Source: DASRYH01 sp035687245
Lineage (GTDB): Bacteria > Actinomycetota > Coriobacteriia > Anaerosomatales > PHET01
DNA: 49,084 nt
Reading direction: 5' to 3'
Assembly (NCBI GenBank): GCA_035687245.1
Contig: DASRYH010000070.1
Span: 1 to 49,084, forward strand
The notes beneath the pieces are model-generated. The model searched no databases. It had not been told where the DNA came from and saw only the letters and a list, made by a program, of their open reading frames with translations. Shown here piece by piece: positions 33,224 through 39,998 of the stretch (position 1 is its first letter; each line of letters begins with the position of its first letter). The translations under genes were made by a program, and so were the position numbers.

Positions 33224-34054
33224 ATGAGCTCTCTGACCAGCACGATCGAGCTGCTGAACGGCGTTCACATGCCCGTACTGGGCTTTGGCACCTACAAGGC
33301 CATTGAAGGCGACGCCGCCAGGTCGGTCGAGTTCGCGCTCAGGCACGGCTACCGGATGGTCGACACCGCTTCGCTCTACGGCAACGAGCATGAGATCGGA
33401 GCCGCCATCGAGGCCAGCGGTGTGCCCCGCGACGAGATCTTCATCTCCACGAAGGTCTGGAACGACCAGCAGGGCTCCGAGGGAACGAAGCGCGCGCTGT
33501 CCGAATCGCTCGAGAAGCTGCGGACCGACTACGTCGACCTTTACCTCGTCCACTGGCCCATCGAGCGCCTCATGGGTGAGACATGGCGCGCGATGGAGGA
33601 GCTGCTCGCCGAAGGAAAGACCCGCGCGATCGGCGTCTGCAACCACCTGCCGCATCACCTCACGCAGCTGATGGCGATCGCCGAAGTACCGCCGGCAGTC
33701 GATCAGGTCGAGTTCCACCCGTGGCTGCAACAGCCGAGCCTGCAGGCGTATCTCGCCGAGCACGACATCGCGCTCGAGGCATGGGCGCCGCTCATGAAGG
33801 GGCGTGTAGGCGAAGTGCCGGAGCTCGTGGCGATTGCGGAAGCGCACCGGGCGACACCGGCTCAGATCGCGGTTGCATGGGTGCTGCAGCAAGGCTACGT
33901 GGCGATTCCAAAGTCGGTGCACGAGGAGCGGATCCTCGAGAACGCCGACGTCTTCGGAATAGAGCTTTCGGCGCGCGAGCTGGATGCGATTGCGCGGCTC
34001 GACCGCGGCCAGCGCCTGGGGCCCGAACCCGATGCATATGCCTGGAACGACTAG
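33224..34054 (+). CDS. Aldo/keto reductase
   Basis: The 276-residue protein is an NADPH-dependent aldo/keto reductase with the full catalytic tetrad: Asp in YRMVDTASLYGNE, Tyr in LYGNE, Lys in FISTKVWN, and His in LYLVHWPIE. The GFGTYKA start block and the C-terminal IPKSVHEERILENADVF cofactor-binding segment are in place. Its likely substrates are small aldehydes or ketones such as methylglyoxal or 2,5-diketo-gluconate, as in related enzymes; this is family knowledge. It starts at the base after the stop of the membrane protein gene and is followed by a methyltransferase gene after 16 bases. Confidence 0.93.
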   Translation: MSSLTSTIELLNGVHMPVLGFGTYKAIEGDAARSVEFALRHGYRMVDTASLYGNEHEIGAAIEASGVPRDEIFISTKVWNDQQGSEGTKRALSESLEKLRTDYVDLYLVHWPIERLMGETWRAMEELLAEGKTRAIGVCNHLPHHLTQLMAIAEVPPAVDQVEFHPWLQQPSLQAYLAEHDIALEAWAPLMKGRVGEVPELVAIAEAHRATPAQIAVAWVLQQGYVAIPKSVHEERILENADVFGIELSARELDAIARLDRGQRLGPEPDAYAWND

Positions 34055-34070
34055 CGAGAGAGGTGCGGCG

Positions 34071-34730
34071 ATGAGTGACGGACACCCGGGCGGACACCCA
34101 GGCGGACACCCAGGCGGACACCCAGGCGGACACCCGCACGAGGTATTCCACCGCCAGTACGCGCAGGGCGCGCCGTGGGACATTGGACGGCCTCAGCCCG
34201 AGTACATCGCGCTGGAAGAGGCCGGTGCCCTCGGTGCCAAGGTGCTCGAACTTGGCTGCGGACGCGGCGATCTCTCGCTCTACCTCGCCGAGCGCGGCCA
34301 CGATGTCACGGGTGTCGACGTGGTTCCGGCCGCCATTGATTCGGCTCGCGAGAAGGCGGCCGAGCGAGGTCTAGCCGCTCGATTCGAGGTCGGCGACGTT
34401 CTCGACGTACTTGAAGCCGGAACGCTTGCCGGCCCCTACGACGATGTCGTCGACGTCGGCTTCTTCCACGCGCTGACCGATGCCGACCGGACGCGTCTGG
34501 TACGTGCTCTGGTGCCGCTGCTTGCCAGCGGAGGCAGCTACCGCTTCCTCTGCTTCTCCGACAAGGTGCCGGGCGAGTGGGGCCCGCGCCGAGTGAGTGA
34601 GGCCGAGATTCGCTCGACCTTCGACGCGCCGGGCTGGAGCGTGGCCGTCGTCGACGAGGCCGTTCTCGAGTCTGCTCGCCCCGAGATGCCGAAGGTCAGC
34701 GCCTGGCTCGCCACGATCACGCGCGCCTAG
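34071..34730 (+). CDS. SAM-dependent methyltransferase with a His-rich N-terminal repeat
   Basis: The 219-residue protein has a TPMT/TehB-like methyltransferase domain: the start block PWDIGRPQPEYI, motif I KVLELGCGRGDLSLYLAE, DVTGVDVVPAAIDSA and DVVDVGFFHALTDADR. In that family the enzyme detoxifies thiols, tellurite or similar compounds; the substrate here is unknown. Before it, residues 4-24 are a five-unit Gly-His-Pro-Gly repeat encoded by 12-bp DNA repeats (34080-34139). The His spacing could bind nickel, zinc or copper. The ATG at 34071 with gagaggtg upstream includes the repeat. The gene ends before the terminator at 34757-34786. Confidence 0.85.
   Translation: MSDGHPGGHPGGHPGGHPGGHPHEVFHRQYAQGAPWDIGRPQPEYIALEEAGALGAKVLELGCGRGDLSLYLAERGHDVTGVDVVPAAIDSAREKAAERGLAARFEVGDVLDVLEAGTLAGPYDDVVDVGFFHALTDADRTRLVRALVPLLASGGSYRFLCFSDKVPGEWGPRRVSEAEIRSTFDAPGWSVAVVDEAVLESARPEMPKVSAWLATITRA
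34080..34139 (+). repeat. Five tandem 12-bp repeats inside the methyltransferase gene
   Basis: The unit ggacacccaggc occurs five times in a row, the first and last with one to three changes. It encodes repeated G-H-P-G. Near-identity of the units suggests recent slippage, so copy number may vary between strains. Confidence 0.9.
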
Positions 34731-34756
34731 TCACTTTCGGCAACAGATGCATAGAA

Positions 34757-34786
34757 AACGGCCGGCCCCTAAGGGACCGGCCGTCT
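34757..34786. terminator. Bidirectional terminator between methyltransferase and rubrerythrin
   Basis: The arms acggccgg and ccggccgt pair over 8 bp with a further inner cccct/aggga stem, and are followed by ctgtgtgt. The two genes are convergent, so the hairpin serves both. Confidence 0.85.
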
Positions 34787-34809
34787 GTGTGTCTCGATGA
34801 TCGCGGCGC

Positions 34810-35385
34810 CTAGTAGTTCTCGCACCACACCTCGTAGTAGGCCTGCGGGTGCTTGCACGCCGGGCAGATCTCGGGAGCTTCGGCGCCCTCGTAGACGTAG
34901 CCGCAGTTCAGGCACTTCCAGAAGACCTTACCGTCCTTCTTGAAGACCTTGTGGCCGTTCACGTTCTCGAGCAGCTTACGGTAGCGTGCCTCGTGGCGCG
35001 CTTCGACCTTGGCGATCTCACGGTAAGACGCGGCGATCTCAGGGAAGCCCTCTTCGTCCGCGATGCGCGCGAACTCGGGGTAGAGCTCGCCCCACTCCTC
35101 CAGCTCGCCGTCGGCGGCGGCCAACAGGTTCTCGGCGGTGGTGCCGATCATGCCAGCGGGGTAGGTCGCCGTGATCTCGAGCGGGCCACCCTCGAGGTAC
35201 TTGAAGAAGACCTTAGCGTGCTCCTTCTCGTTCTCGGCGGTCTCGGTGAAGATCGCGCTGATCTGCTCGAAGCCCTCCTTCTTGGCAGCGCTCGCAAAGA
35301 AGGTGTAGCGGTTGCGTGCCTGGCTTTCGCCAGCGAAGGACTTCAGGAGGTTCTGCTCCGTGCGGGTGCCCTTGATGCTCGGCAT
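34810..35385 (-). CDS. rbr: Rubrerythrin
   Basis: The 191-residue protein has a ferritin-like di-iron domain followed by a rubredoxin-like domain. The di-iron ligands lie in NLLKSFAGESQARNRY, FTETAENEKEHAKVF and KVEARHEARYRKLL. The rubredoxin C-x2-C pairs are KCLNCGYVYEG and ICPACKHPQAY. It reduces hydrogen peroxide with electrons from rubredoxin or NAD(P)H-dependent partners, and is typical of anaerobes. The ATG at 35385 follows gaaaggagc. It supports the anaerobic or microaerophilic reading of the organism. Confidence 0.96.
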   Translation of the reverse strand: MPSIKGTRTEQNLLKSFAGESQARNRYTFFASAAKKEGFEQISAIFTETAENEKEHAKVFFKYLEGGPLEITATYPAGMIGTTAENLLAAADGELEEWGELYPEFARIADEEGFPEIAASYREIAKVEARHEARYRKLLENVNGHKVFKKDGKVFWKCLNCGYVYEGAEAPEICPACKHPQAYYEVWCENY

Positions 35386-35460
35386 CGCGGCTCCTTTCGT
35401 TGGTGTGGTCTGGTTCGGCTCTTCTTACGTTACCCGTTGATGCGCGATCGCGAACGCCGC

Positions 35461-36045
35461 TCAGCGAGATCCGCCGGGCTCGGACACGAGGGCTAGCGAA
35501 AGGGCGGCCTTGCCCTGTGCGACGCGCTCCTCGAGCGTTCCCTCGACCTCGATGAAGCGGCGGCCAGAAGCGGCAAGACGGCGCCGAAAGACCTCGTGCA
35601 TCTCGGCGCGAAACGCTTCACTAGCTCGCAGGCCATCGAAGATGAAGGGGATGTCGGGCGCGGTGAGCAGGTAGAGATCGACACGTTTGTCCGATGCCTG
35701 CCGGAACTTCACGAGCTCGTCGAGTTCGGCGATCTGGCGTCCGATCATGCGCTCGTGCCACACGTTGATGGTGAAGACATCGGTGTCGAGCACGAGCATG
35801 GGAACGTCGATGGGAGCTGCGTCCTCCGCCTGCGACTGCAGATCGACCGCGCGCAGTACATCGCTGACGAAGACGTTGGGGTCGCCGCTCTCGATCTTGG
35901 CGGCGAAGTAGTCTCGAACCGCTTCTTCTACCAGCGGTGCGCCCAAGTCATCGGCGAGGGCTCGCGCCAGCGCCGTCTTGCCGGTGCATTCGGCACCGGT
36001 GATGCATATGCGAAATGGCCGCCTGCGCGCGGAAGAAGAGAGCAA
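35461..36045 (-). CDS. NadR-like P-loop kinase (AAA_28 type ATPase)
   Basis: The 194-residue protein has the Walker A motif CITGAECTGKTALARALA near residue 16 and a Walker-B-like MLVLDTD at about 84. The pattern VVEEAVRDYFAAKI and VDLYLLTAPDIPFIFDGLR matches the kinase half of NadR and related AAA_28 proteins. NadR kinases phosphorylate nicotinamide riboside, but stand-alone relatives have unproven substrates. No ATG lies in frame near the family start; the TTG at 36045 with ggggagga just upstream is the likely start, which is noteworthy. No NAD biosynthesis gene is adjacent. Confidence 0.75.
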   Translation of the reverse strand: MLSSSARRRPFRICITGAECTGKTALARALADDLGAPLVEEAVRDYFAAKIESGDPNVFVSDVLRAVDLQSQAEDAAPIDVPMLVLDTDVFTINVWHERMIGRQIAELDELVKFRQASDKRVDLYLLTAPDIPFIFDGLRASEAFRAEMHEVFRRRLAASGRRFIEVEGTLEERVAQGKAALSLALVSEPGGSR

Positions 36046-36170
36046 GCATTCCTCCCCGAAAAGCCGTCTAATGTGACCCCCAGGTTAACCATACGATAAT
36101 CCGCACTCAGGCGCGAGGATGGTACGCTCGTGCAACGTTTCGAACGCCTGGCTCACAAGGGGAGATAGTC

Positions 36171-37016
36171 ACGCTCACCGTCGTACTCGCAACATCTACC
36201 GCCGCGCTATTCGGCGTCTCTGACTTCTTCGGCGGGCTTGCTGCCCGGCGCGATTCAGCGGTGGCGGTCACGGCCACCTCGCATGGACTAGCACTGCTGA
36301 TCTTCGGCGTACTCGTGGTACTCGTGCCCGCGCCGAGCTCTGCCCCTGCGCTGTGGTCAGGCGCTGCAGCAGGGGTGTTCGGCGGTATCGGCGTTTCCGC
36401 GCTCTTCGCAGCGCTCGCACGCGGCCGGATGAGCGTGGTCGCACCCGTTACCGCGGCGCTTTCGGGCTCGCTTCCGGCCCTCTACGACCTCGCGCGCGGC
36501 CAGCACCTCGGCACTGCGCCCATCGCCGGTCTGGTGCTAGCGCTCGTGGCGACGATCACCGTGAGTGCTACCGCGCACCCTGAAGACGACGGCACACACG
36601 CGCTGCCGCCCGCAGCGCTCGCACTCGCGGTCTTGTCGGGAGTCGCCTTCGCAGGTGCCTTCATAAGCTTCTCCTTTGCCCCGCATGACAGCGGTTTCTG
36701 GCCGCTTCTGGCGGCGCGCATCACTTCGTTCGCGATGCTTGGGACGGTCACTCTGGCGCGCCGACGCACTCTCGCCCTCGATGCCGGTGCGAGGTCCAAG
36801 GCGCTCGCGTCCGGCGTGCTCGAGGCTTCAGCCAACGTGACGATGCTGTGGTCGATCCGCCTGGGCCCGCTCGCGGTCGCATCTGTGCTCGGCTCGCTCT
36901 ACCCGGTGATGACGTTGCTGCTCGCGCGAGTCGTTCTCAAGGAGAAGCTGCACGGGCTGCAGCGCGCCGGCGTGGGCCTCGCGCTTGTGGCTGTGATACT
37001 GACCGCACTTCGGTAG
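36171..37016 (+). CDS. EamA/DMT-family transporter with apparent ACG start
   Basis: The protein has ten hydrophobic helices in two halves, as in EamA permeases. The family's first helix, TVVLATSTAALFGVSDFFGG, is fully encoded, so translation must begin near 36171. From the in-frame stop at 36069 to the GTG at 36261 there is no ATG, GTG or TTG in frame. The codon ACG at 36171 lies six bases after the strong ribosome site aaggggag and would give M-L-T-V-V-L. A GTG start at 36261 would delete helix 1. The pseudouridine genes follow 55 bases later; transport of a nucleoside is possible but not shown. Confidence 0.8.
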   Translation, partial: TLTVVLATSTAALFGVSDFFGGLAARRDSAVAVTATSHGLALLIFGVLVVLVPAPSSAPALWSGAAAGVFGGIGVSALFAALARGRMSVVAPVTAALSGSLPALYDLARGQHLGTAPIAGLVLALVATITVSATAHPEDDGTHALPPAALALAVLSGVAFAGAFISFSFAPHDSGFWPLLAARITSFAMLGTVTLARRRTLALDAGARSKALASGVLEASANVTMLWSIRLGPLAVASVLGSLYPVMTLLLARVVLKEKLHGLQRAGVGLALVAVILTALR

Positions 37017-37071
37017 GCGCGCGACGACGGCACTCGGGTATGGTTGGCGCAGGCGAGGTTGGAGGAAGCGG

Positions 37072-38001
37072 TTGCAGCAGGGCAGTGTACGCAAGATCGT
37101 GGTCGTCGGCGGTGCCAACACCGATATCGCCGGCCGCTCAACCGCACCGCTTGTCGCCTCAGACTCCAACCCCGGCCACATCAGCCGAAGTGCTGGTGGC
37201 GTGGGGCGCAACATCGCCGAGAATCTCGCACGCCTTGGCGCGTCGGTATCGCTGCTCACCGCGTTCGGCGACGACTCGCCCGCTCGCGAACTCGCCCATG
37301 GCTGCAGCGAGATCGGCATCGACATCTCGCTCTGCGTGACCGTGCCCGGCGTTCCCGGCAGCGTCTACCTCGCTGTGCTCGACGATACGGGCGACATGGC
37401 AGTCGCGATCAACGACATGCGCGCTCTAGACGCGCTCACCCCGGCCACGGTGCTGCAGCGCAAGGCCGCGCTGAATGCGGCGGCCCTCGTGGTGCTCGAC
37501 GCGAATCTGCCCGAAAAGACGATCCACGCGCTTGCCGAAGAGATCGGCGCGCCACTCATGCTCGATCCCGTGTCTGTCGCCAAGGCGCCGCGCACGCGCG
37601 CAGTCCTGCCGAAGCTCGCGTGCGTGAAGTGCAACGCGGCCGAAGCCGAAGTGCTGCTCAACGCCGCTGAAGGCACCGCAGCCGCTGACCTCGCGATGGC
37701 GCTGCACGAGGCCGGCGCGGCAGTGGCGATCGTTACCGACGGTCCGCGTGGGGTGGGTTTCGCGAGCGCCAGCGAAAGCGGCCATGCCGATTGTCCGCAG
37801 GTGACGATCGCGAATGCCACCGGTGCCGGTGACGCCTTCAGCGCCGGCGTTGCCTTCGCGCTCGCCGAAGGACACGGCGCGGCCCAGGCCGTCGCTCTGG
37901 GATCGGCGCTCGCAGCTCTCGCGCTTGAGAGTGAGTCCACAGTCAGCTCTCGGGTTACGCCCGACGTCGTAGTCGACATTCGAAGGAGTTGGGTCGAGTG
38001 A
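37072..38001 (+). CDS. psuK: Pseudouridine kinase (PfkB family)
   Basis: The 309-residue PfkB-family kinase has the first signature SAGGVGRNIAENLARLGASV, a substrate-binding GGANTDI start block, and the C-terminal ATP/anion-hole signature NATGAGDAFSAGVAFAL with the catalytic Asp. Alone it could phosphorylate several nucleosides, but the coupled psuG next to it makes pseudouridine the likely substrate. The TTG at 37072 has ggagga five bases upstream. The stop codon overlaps the GTG of psuG by four bases, so the two are translationally coupled. Confidence 0.88.
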   Translation: MQQGSVRKIVVVGGANTDIAGRSTAPLVASDSNPGHISRSAGGVGRNIAENLARLGASVSLLTAFGDDSPARELAHGCSEIGIDISLCVTVPGVPGSVYLAVLDDTGDMAVAINDMRALDALTPATVLQRKAALNAAALVVLDANLPEKTIHALAEEIGAPLMLDPVSVAKAPRTRAVLPKLACVKCNAAEAEVLLNAAEGTAAADLAMALHEAGAAVAIVTDGPRGVGFASASESGHADCPQVTIANATGAGDAFSAGVAFALAEGHGAAQAVALGSALAALALESESTVSSRVTPDVVVDIRRSWVE

Positions 38002-38906
38002 ACCGCCAGATACTGCTCGCAGACGAGGTGCGCGAAGCCATTCGGGACGGCCGTCCGGTAGTGGCGCTCGAGTCCACGATCATCAGCCACGGTTTCCCGT
38101 ACCCCGCCAACGTCGAGTGCGCGGTCGCGACAGAGCAGGCCGTGCGCGAGGAGGGCGCGGTCCCCGCGACCATAGCCGTTCTGGGCGGCGTGCCCACCGT
38201 CGGTCTCTCGCTCGACCAGATCGAGTACTTGGCCACTGCGGGCACCGACAAGATCACGAAGGCCTCGCGCCGCGATCTAGGGGTGCTGGCCGCGCAAGGC
38301 CGTGATGGCGCCACGACCGTGGCCGGCACGATGCTGCTTGCCGAAGCGGCCGGCATCTCCGTCTTTGCCACTGGCGGCATCGGCGGCGTGCACCGCGGCG
38401 CGCAGGAGAGCTTCGACATCAGCGCCGACCTGCTCGAACTAGCACGCACCGACGTCTGTGTCGTCTGCGCAGGGGCGAAGTCGATCCTCGATATCGGGCT
38501 CACGCTCGAGGTGCTCGAGACGCACGGCGTTCCGGTTCTGGGCTACCAGACCGACGAGTTCCCCGCGTTCTACTCTCGCAGCAGCGGTCACGGTGTGGAT
38601 GCGCGGCTCGACTCACCCGAAGAGGTCGCGGCCGTGCTTACGGCGCGCGCGAGGATGGGCATCACAGGCGGGGTCGTGGTGGCCAACCCGATCGCTCCCG
38701 AGCACGAGATCGATCGCGCGACGCTCGATGTGTGGACCGACGCGGCGCTCGCCGAAGCAGCCCAACGAGGCATCCACGGCAAGGACGTCACACCCTTCCT
38801 ACTTGCCCGCCTGCACGACCTTTCGGCAGGGGCGACCGAGGAGGCAAACAAGCAGCTCGTATGGAGTAATGCACGAGTTGCAGCAAGAATCGCCGCCTCA
38901 CGCTAA
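37998..38906 (+). CDS. psuG: Pseudouridine-5'-phosphate glycosidase
   Basis: The 302-residue enzyme splits pseudouridine 5'-phosphate into uracil and ribose 5-phosphate. The family blocks VALESTIISHGFPYPAN, AVLGGVPTVGLS, ITKASRRDLG, FATGGIGGVHRGAQ, VVCAGAKSILD and GYQTDEFPAFY are all present, including the catalytic Lys in the KASRRD region and the metal-binding Asp/Glu residues. The GTG at 37998 is preferred over the TTG at 37989, which is too close to the ribosome site aaggag. With psuK it forms a complete pseudouridine breakdown pair. Confidence 0.95.
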   Translation: MNRQILLADEVREAIRDGRPVVALESTIISHGFPYPANVECAVATEQAVREEGAVPATIAVLGGVPTVGLSLDQIEYLATAGTDKITKASRRDLGVLAAQGRDGATTVAGTMLLAEAAGISVFATGGIGGVHRGAQESFDISADLLELARTDVCVVCAGAKSILDIGLTLEVLETHGVPVLGYQTDEFPAFYSRSSGHGVDARLDSPEEVAAVLTARARMGITGGVVVANPIAPEHEIDRATLDVWTDAALAEAAQRGIHGKDVTPFLLARLHDLSAGATEEANKQLVWSNARVAARIAASR

Positions 38907-38992
38907 GATGATGCCTGTCATCGCAAGCGGGATTTCCGCGAAGCGTGTCGAACGTAGGGGTTGTCGCGAGTAAACAGCGCGCTGTAAGGGGC

Positions 38993-39019
38993 GGGATGCC
39001 ACCGGCAAGATGGCGTCCC
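38993..39019 (+). promoter_or_regulatory. Stable hairpin in the cytochrome b leader
   Basis: The arms gggatgcca and tggcgtccc pair over nine bases (one G-T wobble) around the loop ccggcaaga. It lies 26 bases upstream of the cytochrome b ATG with no T-run, so it is not a simple terminator. The 139-base leader also has a smaller gcgg/ccgc hairpin. It matches no riboswitch that I recognise. Confidence 0.45.
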
Positions 39020-39045
39020 ACGTCGCATGTGAGGGAGAGAGACTG

Positions 39046-39876
39046 ATGACTTTGCCGAACCTGCCGGGCATCTATGTGTGGGTCGACACGATCTTCGTGG
39101 CGCTCTACATCTGCGTCTGGCTGTTCCTGACGTGGCACTTCTCGATGTTCGTCATCAAGGGGCGTTTCAGGAAGGCCTTCATCGAGGGCCACTGGCCGGA
39201 GCACGAGGCCCGTCCTCCTCTGGCGCCGAAGGTCGCGCACGCGATCCACATGTTCGGCATGATCATCCTGGGCTTCTCCGGCATGATGATCCGCTTCCCC
39301 GCTTTCGACCGCACGCCGATGCGCTACCTGCACTACATCGTGATGATTCCGGTCATCCTCACCACGCTGTGGCGCATCTGGTACGCCTTCCGCTCGAAGA
39401 CCAACGCAGACTGGCGCGAGTTCGCCATCACCAAGGTCGACCTCAATACCGCACTCGGCGTTCTCGCGTACTACGGCTATGTCAGCGACAACAAGCCGCA
39501 CGTCGCCAAGTACAACGTCATGCAGAAGATGTCTTACAACCTGTTCCTCTACATGATGCTTGCGCAGATGCTCACCGGCATCCTCATCTGGAGGCTCCCG
39601 CTGCCGATCGTGCACGCGAGCGTCTACCAGGGTGCGGCGGCGCTCATCGGCGCCAGCGGCATCATCTGGGTCCGCCTGCTGCACTACATCCTCAACTGGG
39701 GCTTCATCATCATGATGACCGTCCACGCCTACCTCGCGTTCTCGGTAGACGTCCCCTGCATGCTGGACTTCTTCGGCCTCAAGGCGATGGAGGTCCACCC
39801 GCACGGTCATGGCGACGACCACGGTCACGACGACCACGACGCCGAGCCCGATCTGGGAGCTGCGCCCGCCATCTAG
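39046..39876 (+). CDS. Membrane cytochrome b (hydrogenase/formate dehydrogenase subunit type)
   Basis: The 276-residue protein has about five helices. Candidate haem ligands are His65 and His68 in HAIHMFGMIILGF, His96 in RYLHYIVM, His213 in LLHYILNWG and His227 in MTVHAYLA, the layout of b561-type subunits that pass electrons between quinones and extracytoplasmic dehydrogenases. The last 30 residues are rich in His and Asp (HPHGHGDDHGHDDHDA), a likely metal-binding tail. No hydrogenase, dehydrogenase or other redox partner gene is adjacent, so this is an orphan. The ATG at 39046 follows gggagaga. Confidence 0.8.
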   Translation: MTLPNLPGIYVWVDTIFVALYICVWLFLTWHFSMFVIKGRFRKAFIEGHWPEHEARPPLAPKVAHAIHMFGMIILGFSGMMIRFPAFDRTPMRYLHYIVMIPVILTTLWRIWYAFRSKTNADWREFAITKVDLNTALGVLAYYGYVSDNKPHVAKYNVMQKMSYNLFLYMMLAQMLTGILIWRLPLPIVHASVYQGAAALIGASGIIWVRLLHYILNWGFIIMMTVHAYLAFSVDVPCMLDFFGLKAMEVHPHGHGDDHGHDDHDAEPDLGAAPAI

Positions 39877-39896
39877 AAGCGCCTGCATAGACATAC

Positions 39897-39932
39897 CGAA
39901 GCGCGTCGTGCCCAGCGGGTCGGCGCGCTTCG
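39897..39932 (+). terminator. Terminator after the cytochrome b gene
   Basis: The arms cgaagcgcg and cgcgcttcg pair over nine bases around an 18-base loop. The sequence tgctactct follows, in which tactct may be the -10 of the typA promoter. Confidence 0.7.
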
Positions 39933-39998
39933 TGCTACTCTAGTGCGCTTGCGCCGCCGCAGGCGCCGCTCGAATAGACCCGTTTGTATCGGAGCATC

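Noticed and set aside
37989..37997. TTG at 37989 as the psuG start
   Set aside because: It touches the ribosome site aaggag. The GTG at 37998 has good spacing and overlaps the psuK stop in the usual coupled way.
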